Assembly: GCF_012927125.1 (NCBI RefSeq) | Contig: NZ_JABBFZ010000003.1 | Span: 248,001 to 312,000, forward strand | Source: Paraburkholderia antibiotica | GTDB lineage: Bacteria; Pseudomonadota; Gammaproteobacteria; Burkholderiales; Burkholderiaceae | DNA: 64,000 nucleotides | Direction of reading: 5' to 3' | Shown: in pieces, positions 52,684 through 62,558 of the stretch | Position numbering within the stretch: the first letter of the stretch is position 1 | How the letters are laid out: each line of letters starts with the position of its first letter | The notes under the pieces: model-generated | Told to the model about the DNA's origin: nothing | The model's database searches: none | Seen by the model: the letters and a program-made list of their open reading frames with translations, nothing else | Made by a program: the position numbers and the translations under genes

Positions 52684-53550
52684 TTAATGCCTCGCTTCGC
52701 CTGGCTCCGCGCCTTTGCCTTGAGCGGGCGGCGTGTCGTCTTCGTCGTCGCTGCTGCGCGCCCAGAAGAAACGGTCGGGCATGTACGAACCCATGCCGGG
52801 CCGGAACGCATTGCGCACCGCCTGATAGAGGTACTCCTGGCTCTCGCGTACCGCTTCCGCGGGTTCCTGGCCGTTGGCCAGCAACGCGGCGATCGCCGAA
52901 CCGAGCGTATCGGTGAGGCCGGTCAGCCGATGGCTGGCGCGATCCCACATGTCCTGGCGCAACTGGCCGTCCTCGCTGAACAGCGTGTTGACGAGCCGGT
53001 GCGAGCCGGTTTCCGTCGACAGGATGTACTCGCAGCCCTGCGACAGCAGGTGCGAGATCGCGGCGTCGAGGCTCGGCGCTTCGGCATCGCCGTCCGGTTG
53101 CGCCAGCGCCAGCAGCGTCGACGAATCGGCGACCAGCAGCGTGGTTTGCGGCGCCAGCAGATCGGCGATCGCTTCGCGCAGTTCGTCGGCGGCGAGCACG
53201 TGTTCGTCGTCGAGCGTGAAATCGGGGGCGAGGATCAGCGGGATGCTGTCGTAGTCGGCGACCACTTCGGCAATCGCGCTGACCACTTCGGCACGCGTGC
53301 ACGCGCCGACCTTGAATGCGGCGATCGGCATGTCTTCGAGCAGCATGCGCGCCTGGGTCGCGACGACGTCCGGGTCGAGGCCGGTGACTTCGTCGCAGCT
53401 GGCCGAGTCTCGCACGGTGTAGCCGGTAAGCACGGAGACGCCATGGCAGCCCATGCTGGCAAGAGTCATCAGGTCGGCTTGCAGGCCGGAACCGCCAGTG
53501 GGGTCGGAAAGGCCGAAGGTGAGGACGATCGGTGGCGTGTCGCTGGGCAT
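52684..53550 (-). CDS. thiD: Hydroxymethylpyrimidine/phosphomethylpyrimidine kinase (divergent ThiD)
   Basis: 288 aa from ATG 53550. Ribokinase-like fold: FGLSDPTGGSGLQADLMTLA at 12-31 (substrate side), VGACTRAEVVSAI near 95, and the anion-hole/ATP motif TDTLGSAIAALLANGQ near 218-233, with the catalytic Asp in LTDTLGS. It makes HMP-pyrophosphate for thiamine. The sequence is more divergent than standard ThiD (a Pro replaces a Gly in the first loop), and the C-terminal tail is acidic and proline-rich. Divergent from rubredoxin. Confidence 0.82.
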   Translation of the reverse strand: MPSDTPPIVLTFGLSDPTGGSGLQADLMTLASMGCHGVSVLTGYTVRDSASCDEVTGLDPDVVATQARMLLEDMPIAAFKVGACTRAEVVSAIAEVVADYDSIPLILAPDFTLDDEHVLAADELREAIADLLAPQTTLLVADSSTLLALAQPDGDAEAPSLDAAISHLLSQGCEYILSTETGSHRLVNTLFSEDGQLRQDMWDRASHRLTGLTDTLGSAIAALLANGQEPAEAVRESQEYLYQAVRNAFRPGMGSYMPDRFFWARSSDDEDDTPPAQGKGAEPGEARH

Positions 53551-53963
53551 GAAAATGAGTAAAAGGAGCGGGATTTCGGCGCGGGGCGTAATGGGCTCCG
53601 CAGTTGGCTCAATTATGCGGCCTAAACCGCGGTGAGGGCGTTTTTTCGCGTGGCACAGGCTGCGCGGTGTGCAGTCCGCGCAAAAAATGCAGGGAGGCGG
53701 TCGCCACGCGCATGTTGCGAAGGTTGACGACAGAATCAACCGGATTCGCTCCCGAGGTCCTCCTCTACCACGCGACGGGTTCGCAAGCGCTCACGCGTCC
53801 GATGCGCGGCATGACGCCGCAAGTGCTATCCAGTTTGTCCTCGGACGCCCCGCCGAAGGCCGGCGCACGCTACGATTGCGCGTTCTGGATTGCTAGGCAT
53901 GGGGGCGCCAACACGGTACCATCATGGCTCCCGTTTCCACGGACTTAACGACGCGACACAAGA
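53551..53963. other. Divergent intergenic region, thiD / rubredoxin
   Basis: About 410 bp, promoters for both genes expected. No TPP riboswitch pattern was recognised upstream of thiD and no gene is supported. Confidence 0.5.
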
Positions 53964-54134
53964 ATGGAATATCAAAGCTGGATGTGCCTGATTTGCGGCT
54001 GGATTTACGACGAAGAAGCCGGCTTGCCGGACGAAGGCATTGCGCCGGGCACGCGCTGGGAAGACGTTCCCATCAACTGGACCTGCCCGGAGTGTGGCGC
54101 GCGCAAGGAAGACTTCGAAATGGTCCAGATCTGA
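53964..54134 (+). CDS. Rubredoxin
   Basis: 56 aa, the normal rubredoxin size. Two C-x2-C knuckles bind a single iron: MCLICGWIYDE (Cys8, Cys11) and CPECGARKEDFE (Cys41, Cys44), with the aromatic core residues W and Y (WIYDEEAG) and PINWTCPEC. It is a cytosolic one-electron carrier, for example to alkane hydroxylase or oxygen-stress enzymes. Standing beside thiD and upstream of the chemotaxis-like locus is a usual Burkholderia arrangement. Confidence 0.96.
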   Translation: MEYQSWMCLICGWIYDEEAGLPDEGIAPGTRWEDVPINWTCPECGARKEDFEMVQI

Positions 54135-54582
54135 AGTTCGGCATGCTGCCGGCCTCGGCCGGTGGCGTGGTTCGACGAATTTCATCGATCTTTCCGGCGC
54201 CGCGGCTTCATGGCTTGCGCGGCGCGCCGGCATCCGCCGGAGTTGGCCTGTCAGGGCCGGTGAACGCAATGAATGGAAGAGGGCCAGGGGCGCTGATCCC
54301 AAAGTCTGATCCGCAAGTGCTGCTCCCCCAGGTCCGGCTTCAAAGTTTGACCCGCAGTTCGATCCCGAAGGTGAGCGGCGCCGCGCGCCGCGCAATTGCT
54401 GCAATCGCTTGAAGCGTCCGGTGTGCCCGGCATCCTGTGTCATCTTGCCAGCGCGGAACATCGTCGGGCGCGCCGTGTCGCAACGGTAGTCTGTCATTGT
54501 CCTGTCGCCGCTTCTCGCGCGTTGGCCGAGCACTCTGCAAGCGGCGCGAAGCGACGGCCCGTCAGCTTCGTGTCGCTCGCCC
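54135..54582. other. Intergenic after rubredoxin
   Basis: About 450 bp. A loosely repetitive stretch at 54297-54375 (two related blocks caaagtctgatc and caaagtttgacc, 41 bp apart) recalls the 12-bp arrays elsewhere but is out of phase. No gene is supported. In related genomes pil/chp signalling genes are expected around here. Confidence 0.45.
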
Positions 54583-55989
54583 ATGACTCTTCGATCCGCA
54601 GCACCCGTTTCCTTCGATGCCCTGCCGAACCCGCGCGGCGGCGCGGTCCGCCCCGCGGAACTGGCGCTCGCCGAGGCATCGCTCGCGTTCGAGCAGCAGC
54701 ACGAGAGCGGCGCCGCGTTGCTGCGCGCGTCGCACGCGCTACGCACGGCCGGTTGGCTCAGCGCGCAGCGTTTCGCCGACGCGCTGGTGCGGCTTTCGCC
54801 GCTCGCGGGCGGTGAGCCGGCCGAGGCGGAGAGCGCGCGGTCGGTATTCGGCGCGGCGCTGCGCGACTTCCGCGCGGCGCTCGAACGTCACAATCTGCGC
54901 GAGTTGTGCTGCTCGCCGACACTGTTCGATCACTACCGGCAGTTATGTGCGCAACTGGCCGACCATACGCCGGGTTCCGCCGTCGCATTCGAGGACCTGG
55001 CATTGTGCGCGCGACCGGTGCCACCGGCGTCGCTGCACGCGCAACCGGCCGATCGTCTCGTGCATCTGCGGGCACGCTACGAGCGCGCGCTGCTGCCGGT
55101 GCTGCGCTCGCAGGCCGACACCGGTAGCGCGGTGGCGCTCGCCGTCACCAATGCCGCGCTCGACGAGCTCGACGCGGTCTTCAGCGAGCTTGCCGGTCCC
55201 GATCCGTACGACTTCTGGCGTCTCGCGCGCGCCTGCGCGAAGGCGCTGCGCGCCCGCGGCCACGCGAGTCGCGATACCGACGCGCGGCGCTTCTATGCGC
55301 GCTGCAATCTGGCGTTGGCCGATCATGCGCGCGGCATTGAGCGCGCACCGCGTTCGCTGGTGCGCGCGACGCTCGCGCTGCTGTGGCGCGATTACGCGCT
55401 GTTCGGCGCGGCTGCTGAAGATGCCGATCAGGTCGAGGTGCTGCACGATTACGGCCTGACCGTCGACTGGCACGTCGCCGGCACGCAAGCGTCGGAGATG
55501 CTGTGGGAGGCGGGCGCGCAGCAGACCCAGGCGCTGTCGCTCACGCGCGATCTCGGCGTGCTGACCGTCAACGCGAACGCCTACGAAGATTTTCTGCAGA
55601 CCGCCGACGCGTCGATCCAGGCGCTCACCGCGCATGCCCGCGCGGCCGACCAGCCGGAGAAGGCCGATCCGAGCGAGGCGCTGCAGGCGGGCGATGCCGC
55701 TTACCGGCTCGGCTCGGCGGCCTGTGCGCTCGGCCTCGGCCACGTTGCGCTGCTCGCCGATGCGTTGGGGCTCGCGTGGCGGCGTCGCGCGCATGCGGGT
55801 GTCGCGACGCCCGCGGTGCGCGCGCACGTGATCGTCGGCGCGCCGGCCGCCGATACGCTCGAGCAGGCCGCCGAGGCCTTGCGCGCGACGCTGCATCAGG
55901 TCGCCGCGGGCGTCGCGCCGGCCGGCGGCAGTCTCACGCAGACGGCGCTGTCGGCGCTCACGCGTGCGATCGAACAGGGCGGCGCCTGA
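54583..55989 (+). CDS. FimL/ChpA-N-like helical protein, probable twitching-motility scaffold
   Basis: 468 aa, almost entirely helical, with no signal peptide or membrane span. Two repeated helical halves contain blocks such as YDFWRLARACAKALRA near 206 and LVRATLALLWRDYALFGAAA near 258. The last part (about 325-400) resembles a histidine-phosphotransfer helix bundle, but where HPt domains have the phosphorylated His the sequence reads AAYRLGSAACALGLGHVALL, so it should not be phosphorylated. That build matches FimL or the N-terminus of ChpA/PilL. The family call is inference. Directly after its stop a 12-bp-period array starts. Confidence 0.5.
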   Translation: MTLRSAAPVSFDALPNPRGGAVRPAELALAEASLAFEQQHESGAALLRASHALRTAGWLSAQRFADALVRLSPLAGGEPAEAESARSVFGAALRDFRAALERHNLRELCCSPTLFDHYRQLCAQLADHTPGSAVAFEDLALCARPVPPASLHAQPADRLVHLRARYERALLPVLRSQADTGSAVALAVTNAALDELDAVFSELAGPDPYDFWRLARACAKALRARGHASRDTDARRFYARCNLALADHARGIERAPRSLVRATLALLWRDYALFGAAAEDADQVEVLHDYGLTVDWHVAGTQASEMLWEAGAQQTQALSLTRDLGVLTVNANAYEDFLQTADASIQALTAHARAADQPEKADPSEALQAGDAAYRLGSAACALGLGHVALLADALGLAWRRRAHAGVATPAVRAHVIVGAPAADTLEQAAEALRATLHQVAAGVAPAGGSLTQTALSALTRAIEQGGA

Positions 55990-56061
55990 ATTTGCGCATA
56001 AGTTCGTACATCAGTTTGCGCACCAATTTGCAGATGAATTCGCACGTCGGTCCGCATCGCC
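55990..56061. repeat. 12-bp-period array directly after a stop codon
   Basis: Six units in phase: atttgcgcataa, gttcgtacatca, gtttgcgcacca, atttgcagatga, attcgcacgtcg, gtccgcatcgcc. The first base follows the stop codon at 55987-55989. Confidence 0.75.
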
Positions 56062-56384
56062 GGTCGGACCTGAAGCCGCGTGTGAAGCCCCAGCCGGCTG
56101 CGCGCTCGCCGCGCGTGGCCTTTGCGCGCCATTCGAGGTGACGCGGCAAAAAGCCTTCCCAAACGCTTCGCGCGCACCCGCCATCGCGCAACCGGCGAGT
56201 CGCGGCGAACGCATCGTTCTGCGCGGTGTTTCGGCGCTTGATCGCGGCATGGCGCGAGCCGTGCGCGTGATAGAGTGCAACCTGATCCGGCGTCGATGGC
56301 ACACGGCACGCGCATTGCAACGCATCGCGCGATGCTGCTCGAAGCAGCCCGCCATCCCGCATCGTCTTTGCTAAAATCCGAACT
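56062..56384. other. Leader region upstream of yqgE
   Basis: About 320 bp between the repeat array and yqgE. No gene or clear promoter seen; the promoter for the yqgE-ruvX-pyrR set should lie here. Confidence 0.45.
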
Positions 56385-56963
56385 ATGTCCAAGAGTACCG
56401 ATCGCATCAATCTGACCAACCAGTTCCTGATCGCCATGCCGAACATGGCTGATCCGACGTTTTCAGGAACGGTGGTCTACCTTTGCGATCACAGTGAGCG
56501 CGGCGCGCTCGGCCTCGTGATCAACCGGCCGACCGATATCGACCTGCAGGCGCTCTTCAATCGCATCGATCTGAAGCTCGAGATCGAACCGCTTCTCCAT
56601 GTTCCCGTGTATTTCGGCGGCCCGGTGCAAACCGAGCGCGGTTTCGTGCTGCACGACCCGAAAAGCGGCAGCGGCTATACGTCGTCGATGTCGGTGCCGG
56701 GCGGGCTCGAAATGACCACCTCGAAAGACGTGCTCGAAGCCGTCGCGAGCGGTACCGGCCCGGAACGTTTCCTGCTCACGCTCGGCCACGCCGGCTGGGG
56801 CGCGGGTCAGCTCGAAGACGAAATCTCGAAGAACGGCTGGCTGACGGTCGAGGCCGATCCGAAGATCGTTTTCGACGTGCCCGCCGAAGATCGTCTCGAA
56901 GCGGCGCTCGCGCTGCTCGGCGTGTCGCTGTCGATGCTCTCCGGCGAGGCCGGGCACGCATGA
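56385..56963 (+). CDS. yqgE: YqgE/AlgH family protein (UPF0301)
   Basis: 192 aa. Characteristic blocks: [20 protein letters not shown] at 10-29, [20 protein letters not shown] near 30-49, [18 protein letters not shown] near 72-89, and [19 protein letters not shown] near 126. The molecular role is unsettled; AlgH in Pseudomonas affects alginate output. It lies 10 bp upstream of ruvX, and this pairing with RuvX is very widely conserved. Cytoplasmic. Confidence 0.95.
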   Translation: MSKSTDRINLTNQFLIAMPNMADPTFSGTVVYLCDHSERGALGLVINRPTDIDLQALFNRIDLKLEIEPLLHVPVYFGGPVQTERGFVLHDPKSGSGYTSSMSVPGGLEMTTSKDVLEAVASGTGPERFLLTLGHAGWGAGQLEDEISKNGWLTVEADPKIVFDVPAEDRLEAALALLGVSLSMLSGEAGHA

Positions 56964-56973
56964 GGGGCCGCGC

Positions 56974-57414
56974 ATGAATCTGCCGGCCGGACGTGAGGCG
57001 ACGCTGCTTGCGTTCGACTACGGCGAAAAACGCATCGGCGTGGCGGTCGGCAATTCGCTCACGCGCAGCGCGCGGTCGCTCGTCGTCGTGCAGAACCGCA
57101 GCAAGGACTACCGGTTCGAGGCGCTCGGCAAGCTGATCGCCGAATGGAAACCCGACGCGCTGGTGGTCGGTTTGCCGATGCATCCCGATGGCACGCCGCA
57201 CGAACGCACGCAGCTCGCGAAGCGCTTCGGCAACCAGTTGAACGGCCGTTTCAATCTGCCGGTCACGTGGGTCGACGAACGCTACTCGTCGGTCGAAGCC
57301 GAAGCGGAAATCCGCGCCGGCAACGGCCGCGCCGACATGCTCGACGCCGAGGCCGCGCGCATCATCCTCCAGCAATATCTAGACGGACTTTCCGACGATC
57401 ATGAGTTCCATTGA
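56974..57414 (+). CDS. ruvX: RuvX/YqgF Holliday-junction resolvase-like nuclease
   Basis: 146 aa; GAGGGG precedes the ATG. RNase H-fold with [15 protein letters not shown] (catalytic Asp15), the middle acidic strand [10 protein letters not shown] near 66, and [12 protein letters not shown] near 97 with the second acidic residues. It is needed for processing of pre-16S rRNA 5' ends and acts on branched nucleic acids. The 3' end overlaps pyrR by 14 nt, so translation is coupled. Confidence 0.95.
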   Translation: MNLPAGREATLLAFDYGEKRIGVAVGNSLTRSARSLVVVQNRSKDYRFEALGKLIAEWKPDALVVGLPMHPDGTPHERTQLAKRFGNQLNGRFNLPVTWVDERYSSVEAEAEIRAGNGRADMLDAEAARIILQQYLDGLSDDHEFH

Positions 57415-57943
57415 CGCCGAAGCGCTGTATCGCGCGTTGCTCGACCAGATTCGCGCGGCGTATGGCGACAGGCTCGCCGCCGCGCCGGGTAGCGCCGAAG
57501 CAATCGTGCTGGCCGGCATCCATAGCGGCGGCGCGTGGCTCGCCGAACGGCTCGCGCGCGATCTGAAGCTGCCGAGCTTCGGCGTGGTGAACGTCGCGCT
57601 GCATCGCGACGACTACGCGAAGAAGGGGCTGCACGCGCAGGCGAGCCCGACCTCGTTGCCGTTCGCGGTCGACGGCAGCCGCATCGTGCTGGTCGACGAC
57701 GTGCTGTACACCGGCCGCACGATTCGCGCGGCGGTGAACGAGCTATACGACTACGGCCGGCCGGCGTCGGTCGAACTTGCGGTGCTCGCCGATCGCGGCG
57801 GACGTGAGTTGCCGGTGGCGGCACGCTTCGTCGGCGGCACGGTGGACGTGCCGGCCAACGCGACGCTGGTGCTGGTCCGCGACGATAGCGACAGCGCAGC
57901 CGGCCCGCGGTTTTCTTTTCACACTGAAGCGCGCGTCGATTGA
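57401..57943 (+). CDS. pyrR: PyrR bifunctional pyrimidine regulator / uracil phosphoribosyltransferase
   Basis: 180 aa. Type I PRTase fold with the PRPP loop [17 protein letters not shown] near 91-107 and a [15 protein letters not shown] hood region near 63. In Gram-positive bacteria PyrR is an RNA-binding attenuator; in proteobacteria its regulatory role is unclear and it may act mainly as an enzyme. No PyrR-binding leader structure was recognised in the 190-bp gap before pyrB. Confidence 0.92.
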   Translation: MSSIDAEALYRALLDQIRAAYGDRLAAAPGSAEAIVLAGIHSGGAWLAERLARDLKLPSFGVVNVALHRDDYAKKGLHAQASPTSLPFAVDGSRIVLVDDVLYTGRTIRAAVNELYDYGRPASVELAVLADRGGRELPVAARFVGGTVDVPANATLVLVRDDSDSAAGPRFSFHTEARVD

Positions 57944-58135
57944 AACTCGTGCGCGCAGTACGCGGCGCGTGCGGCCCGAGGGCAACAGGGTCGCAACGAG
58001 GCGGTCCCACGCAAGGTGGCGCGACGCACACAAGGCCGCGCTGCCGCCAGCCATCACACAACGCCGCGCGACTCGACACACGCCATGCGCCGCGACACCG
58101 ATCAAGTTGAAGTCCGTATTTGAAGCAGGTACATC

Positions 58136-59161
58136 ATGAACACCGCCACCCAGGCTCCGCAGGATTCCTCCGCTAGCGCATCCGAGCGCTTTCGCTATGG
58201 CTTCCTGAAGGGCAACCCGCAGCTCACGAAAAACGGCGAGCTCAAACATTTGCTGTCGATCGAAGGTCTGCCGAAATCCATCGTCAATCACATTCTCGAT
58301 ACCGCCGACCAGTTCGTCAGCGTGACCGATCGCGAAGTGAAGAAGGTGCCGTTGCTGCGCGGCAAGTCGGTGTTCAACCTGTTCTTCGAGAACTCGACGC
58401 GCACCCGCACCACCTTCGAGATCGCGGCGACACGTCTGTCGGCCGACGTGCTGAACCTGAACATCAACGCGTCGTCGACGAGCAAGGGCGAATCGCTGCT
58501 CGACACGATCAACAACCTGTCGGCGATGCACGCGGATCTGTTCGTCGTGCGTCATGCGTCGAGCGGCGCGCCGTATCTGATCGCGCAGCACTGCGCGCCG
58601 CACGTGCACGTGATCAATGCCGGCGACGGCCGTCACGCGCACCCGACGCAGGGTCTGCTCGACATGTACACGATCCGCCACTACAAGAAGGACTTCACGA
58701 AGCTGCGCGTGGCGATCGTCGGCGACATTCTGCATTCGCGTGTCGCGCGCTCGGACATTCATGCGCTGACCACGCTCGGCGTGCCCGAAGTGCGCGCGAT
58801 CGGTCCGCGCACGCTGCTGCCGGGCGGCCTCGAACAGATGGGCGTGCGCGTGTTCCACAACCTCGACGAAGGCCTGAAGGACGTCGACGTGATCATCATG
58901 CTGCGTCTGCAGAACGAGCGCATGAGCGGGGCGTTGCTGCCGTCGTCGCAGGAGTACTTCAAGAGCTGGGGCCTGACGCCCGAGCGTCTCGCGCTCGCCG
59001 CGCCCGATGCGATCGTGATGCACCCCGGTCCGATGAACCGCGGCGTCGAGATCGACTCGCAGGTCGCGGACGGCCCGCAATCGGTGATCCTGAACCAGGT
59101 GACGTTCGGCATCGCGGTGCGCATGGCGGTGATGGGGATCGTCGCGGGCAACAACGACTAG
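58136..59161 (+). CDS. pyrB: Aspartate carbamoyltransferase catalytic subunit
   Basis: 341 aa. Carbamoyl-phosphate site [15 protein letters not shown] near 84-98, [14 protein letters not shown] near 164, [14 protein letters not shown] near 194 (Asp loop), and [11 protein letters not shown] near 298. It catalyses the first committed step of pyrimidine synthesis. The about 30-residue N-terminal extension and pairing with an inactive dihydroorotase are those of class A ATCases, where the 12-subunit PyrB-PyrC' complex is the active form. 71 bp before the pyrC-like gene. Confidence 0.97.
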   Translation: MNTATQAPQDSSASASERFRYGFLKGNPQLTKNGELKHLLSIEGLPKSIVNHILDTADQFVSVTDREVKKVPLLRGKSVFNLFFENSTRTRTTFEIAATRLSADVLNLNINASSTSKGESLLDTINNLSAMHADLFVVRHASSGAPYLIAQHCAPHVHVINAGDGRHAHPTQGLLDMYTIRHYKKDFTKLRVAIVGDILHSRVARSDIHALTTLGVPEVRAIGPRTLLPGGLEQMGVRVFHNLDEGLKDVDVIIMLRLQNERMSGALLPSSQEYFKSWGLTPERLALAAPDAIVMHPGPMNRGVEIDSQVADGPQSVILNQVTFGIAVRMAVMGIVAGNND

Positions 59162-59232
59162 GTAACGATCAGGCAAGGTCTGGTCACGCAGCCGGACCAC
59201 CGGCTGAACCACAGGTTTAACAAAGGCAGCGC

Positions 59233-60513
59233 ATGAAGATTCATATTCAAGGCGGCACGCTGATCGATCCGGCAGCGGGCACCGAACAGCAGCAGGACAT
59301 TTTTATCGACGCGGGCAAGATCGCCGCCATCGGCCACGCGCCGGCCGGTTTCCAGGCGGAGCGCACGATCGACGCGCACGGTCTCACGGTCGCACCGGGT
59401 CTCGTCGACCTGTGCGCGCGGCTGCGCGAGCCGGGCTACGAGCACAAGGCGACGCTCAAGTCCGAAATGGCCGCGGCGGTCGCGGGCGGCGTGACGAGCC
59501 TCGTCTGTCTGCCGGACACCGATCCGACGCTCGACGAACCGGGCCTCGTCGAGATGCTGCGGTTCCGCGCGCGCAATCTGAATCAGGCGCACGTGTATCC
59601 GCTCGGCGCGCTGACGGTCGGTCTCAAAGGGCAGGTCATCACCGAGATGGTCGGGCTGACCGAAGCGGGCTGCGTCGGCTTTTCGCAGGCCGATACGCCG
59701 ATCGTCGACACCCAGGTGACGATGCGCGCGCTGCAGTACGCGAAGACCTACGGTTTCACCACGTGGCTGCGTCCGGTGGATGCGTATCTCGGCAAGGGCG
59801 GGGTTGCCGCGAGCGGTGCGCTGGCGTCGCGGCTCGGTTTGTCGGGCGTGCCGGTCGCGGCCGAAACGATCGCGCTGCACACCATCTTCGAACTGGTGCG
59901 CGTGACGGGCGCGCGTGTGCACATCTCGCACGTGTCGTCGGCGGCGGGCGTCGAGCTCGTGCGCGCGGCGAAGGCCGAAGGCTTGCCGGTATCGTGCGAC
60001 GTCACGGTGAACCACGTGCATCTGATCGACCTCGACATCGGTTACTTCGACGCGCAGTTCCGCCTCGATCCGCCGCTGCGCCAGCAGCGCGATCGCGAAG
60101 CGATCCGCGCGGGTCTGCTGGACGGCACGATCGACGCGATCTGTTCGGCCCACACGCCGGTCGACGACGACGAAAAGCTGCTGCCGTTCGCCGAGGCAAC
60201 GCCGGGTGCAACCGGCCTCGAACTGTTCCTGTCGCTGACGGTGAAATGGGCCGACGAAGCGGGCGTGCCGCTCGCCACCGCACTTCATCGCATCACGGCG
60301 GCGCCGGCGCAAGTGCTCGGTCTCGAAGCGGCGGGCAGCATCGCGGTCGGCGCGGTGGCCGACGTGTGCGTGTTCGATCGCCACGCGCACTGGCGCGTCG
60401 AGCCGCGCGCGCTGAAGAGTCAGGGGCACAACACGCCGTTCCTCGGCTACGAACTGCCGGCTTGCGTGCGGGCGACCGTCGTGGCGGGCCAGCTCGCGTA
60501 CGAAGCGCGCTGA
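59233..60513 (+). CDS. Inactive dihydroorotase-like subunit (PyrC') of ATCase
   Basis: 426 aa of the amidohydrolase superfamily, dihydroorotase type I layout. The normal metal motif after strand 1, D-x-H-x-H-x-R, reads DLCARLREPG here: Cys61 and Arg63 replace the two His. LPDTDP replaces the usual MPNTxP. Other landmarks remain (HTIFELVRVTGARVHISHVSS near 216-236; ICSAHTPVDDDEK near 298). This matches the catalytically silent PyrC'/PyrX of Pseudomonas, required to assemble active ATCase with PyrB. A working dihydroorotase must be encoded elsewhere. Confidence 0.93.
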   Translation: MKIHIQGGTLIDPAAGTEQQQDIFIDAGKIAAIGHAPAGFQAERTIDAHGLTVAPGLVDLCARLREPGYEHKATLKSEMAAAVAGGVTSLVCLPDTDPTLDEPGLVEMLRFRARNLNQAHVYPLGALTVGLKGQVITEMVGLTEAGCVGFSQADTPIVDTQVTMRALQYAKTYGFTTWLRPVDAYLGKGGVAASGALASRLGLSGVPVAAETIALHTIFELVRVTGARVHISHVSSAAGVELVRAAKAEGLPVSCDVTVNHVHLIDLDIGYFDAQFRLDPPLRQQRDREAIRAGLLDGTIDAICSAHTPVDDDEKLLPFAEATPGATGLELFLSLTVKWADEAGVPLATALHRITAAPAQVLGLEAAGSIAVGAVADVCVFDRHAHWRVEPRALKSQGHNTPFLGYELPACVRATVVAGQLAYEAR

Positions 60514-60557
60514 GCCGCATCGTTCCGGTTTCGGTTCATTCGAGGAAAGCTCCGCTC

Positions 60558-61430
60558 ATGAAGCTCGCGTTACGTAAGGTCCGTCTCATCGCGCATCTGC
60601 TGCACGGCATGTGGACCGTCGCGACGCGTTTTCCGAACGCGAGCGCCGAGCGGCGTCACGCGCTCAATCGGGCATGGTCGCTGAAGATGCTGCGGCTGTG
60701 CGGGATGCGGCTCGTCGTGCATAACGACGCGGTGCGGCTCGATCGCGGCGCGCTCGTGGTCGCCAATCACATCTCGTGGATCGACATCTACGTGATCAAT
60801 GCGTGGCGGCCGACGCCGTTCGTGTCGAAGGCGGAGATCCGTCAATGGCCGGTGGTCGGCTGGCTCGCGCAGCAGTTGGACACGGTCTTTATCCAGCGCG
60901 AGAAGCGCAGCGACGCGAAGCGGATCATGCACGAACTCGCGGATCGGCTGAGCGCGGGCGAGCTGATGTGCGTGTTTCCAGAGGGCACGACGTCGGACGG
61001 GCTCGGCTTGCTGCCGTTTCACGCGAACATGTTTCAGGCGGCGGTGTCGGCCGGCGTGCCGGTGCAGCCGGTGTGCATCATGTATGAAGACGCGCAGGGC
61101 CGGCAGTCGACGGCCCCCGCGTACATCGACGATCTGTCGCTATCCGACTCGCTCGACATGCTGTTGCGCGGCGCTCCGCTGACCGCGCATGTGTACGTCG
61201 GCGCGCCGCTCGCGCCGGGCGCGGACCGGCGCGAACTGGCGGCGCAGGCGCAGCAGGTGGTGGCGGACGCGTTGCTCGACATGCAGCGCGGCCAGGCCGT
61301 TACCGGTACGCTCGCGCGGGAGAGTGAAGCGCAGGCCGTTGCCGGGACGATTGCTCCCGCCGCTGCCGCCGCTGTAGTTGAGCCGGAATCCTTGATCGAG
61401 CCTGCCGATCATTCGGGGCGCTCGGCCTGA
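60558..61430 (+). CDS. 1-acyl-sn-glycerol-3-phosphate acyltransferase family protein
   Basis: 290 aa from ATG 60558, with GAGGAA upstream. H-x4-D acyltransferase motif NHISWIDIY (His71, Asp76), then VFIQREKRSDAKR near 113 and the glycerol-phosphate-binding FPEGTTSDG near 139. Inner-membrane-associated; makes phosphatidic acid from lysophosphatidic acid, or acylates a related lipid. The C-terminal 45 residues are Ala/Glu-rich and poorly structured. Last gene of the pyr operon, 44 bp after pyrC', as usual in Burkholderia. Confidence 0.9.
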   Translation: MKLALRKVRLIAHLLHGMWTVATRFPNASAERRHALNRAWSLKMLRLCGMRLVVHNDAVRLDRGALVVANHISWIDIYVINAWRPTPFVSKAEIRQWPVVGWLAQQLDTVFIQREKRSDAKRIMHELADRLSAGELMCVFPEGTTSDGLGLLPFHANMFQAAVSAGVPVQPVCIMYEDAQGRQSTAPAYIDDLSLSDSLDMLLRGAPLTAHVYVGAPLAPGADRRELAAQAQQVVADALLDMQRGQAVTGTLARESEAQAVAGTIAPAAAAAVVEPESLIEPADHSGRSA

Positions 61431-61491
61431 GCGTGAAATTGCGCTTTGGCGGAAGCCACGGCGCCGGGTGCGCCACGAATTCTTCTTCGTT

Positions 61492-62364
61492 TTAATTCCC
61501 GCCGCGCGGCACGCCGCACGCATCGCAATCGACCTGCGTCAGCGTGCGTTCCGCCGGATTCTTCGTCAGCCGTACCGCCGACAGTTTCTGCCCCCACACG
61601 CAGCCCGAATCGAGCCCGACCAGGTTGTCGCGCAACAGCAGGCCGAGCGCGGCCCAATGGCCGAACACGACGGTGAGGTCGGCGGTCTTGCGCGACGGCA
61701 CATCGAACCACGGCATGCAGCCGGCCGGCGCGGAAGCGAGCGTGCCGCTGCTGCTGAAATCCATCGTGCCGTCGGTGTCGCAAAAGCGCATGCGCGTGAG
61801 CGCGCTGCAGGTGACGCGCAGGCGGTCGATACCCTTCAGGTTGTTCTTCCAGCGATTCGGCTCGTTGCCGTACAGGCCCGCCAGCGTCTCTTTCCAGTTC
61901 GGCGCGCGCAGCGCGCGCTGCAATTCGTCGGCGAGTTCGAGCGTGAGCGTGAGGTCCCATTGCGGCAGCACGCCTGCGTGGACCATCAGCATGCCGTCGT
62001 CGAAATGCGCGAGCGGGCGGTGGCGCACCCATTCGATCAGGTCGGCTGCATCGGGCGCGGCGAGGATCTCGTCGATCGTGTCGCCTTTCTTCGACTTGCG
62101 GATCCCCGCCGACACCGACAGCAGATGCAGATCGTGATTGCCGAGCACTGGCACCGCGCGCTTGCCGAGTGCGATCACGTCACGCAGTGTCGCGAGCGAT
62201 TCGGGGCCGCGGTTGATCAGGTCGCCGGCGAACCACAGCGGCGTACCGGCAGGCGGTGCGGCCTTCGCGAGCAGTTGTTCGAACGGCTTGCGGCAGCCTT
62301 GCAGATCGCCGAACGCAAGAGGGACCGGGGAAGCGGACGTGCTGGAGGCGGTGGACGGAGTCAT
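61492..62364 (-). CDS. apaH: Symmetrical diadenosine-tetraphosphate hydrolase
   Basis: 290 aa from ATG 62364. Metallophosphatase motifs: FGDLQGC (residues 18-24, first metal block), [13 protein letters not shown] near 44, [10 protein letters not shown] near 73, [13 protein letters not shown] near 126 and FGHWAALG near 234. ApaH splits Ap4A into two ADP and removes Np4 caps from RNA under disulfide stress. Convergent with the acyltransferase gene; divergent from the reductase at 62559. Confidence 0.95.
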   Translation of the reverse strand: MTPSTASSTSASPVPLAFGDLQGCRKPFEQLLAKAAPPAGTPLWFAGDLINRGPESLATLRDVIALGKRAVPVLGNHDLHLLSVSAGIRKSKKGDTIDEILAAPDAADLIEWVRHRPLAHFDDGMLMVHAGVLPQWDLTLTLELADELQRALRAPNWKETLAGLYGNEPNRWKNNLKGIDRLRVTCSALTRMRFCDTDGTMDFSSSGTLASAPAGCMPWFDVPSRKTADLTVVFGHWAALGLLLRDNLVGLDSGCVWGQKLSAVRLTKNPAERTLTQVDCDACGVPRGGN

Positions 62365-62558
62365 CAAACGAAGTGGAAGCAATTCGATACACGCGGTGAC
62401 GCACGAGACGTGCCGCGGTGGGCGGTGCAACAAGCTAGCGTGACATAATAGCCCGTTTGCGGTTCGGATATCGTGCCATTGCATGGCGGGAGGCCACTTG
62501 CCGGCGAGCCCGCGTGAATCGCGCGCGTTATTGCGCTACAACAAACAGGATGACTCTC

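Noticed and set aside
53551..53963. A TPP riboswitch upstream of thiD
   Set aside because: The conserved THI-box sequences were not seen.
57944..58135. A PyrR-type RNA attenuator before pyrB
   Set aside because: No anti-terminator/terminator pair or T-run could be recognised in the 190-bp gap.
59412..61430. A 672-codon frame that would fuse a long N-terminus to the acyltransferase
   Set aside because: The first 382 codons are an off-frame reading of pyrC'; the acyltransferase has its own GAGGAA box and ATG at 60558.
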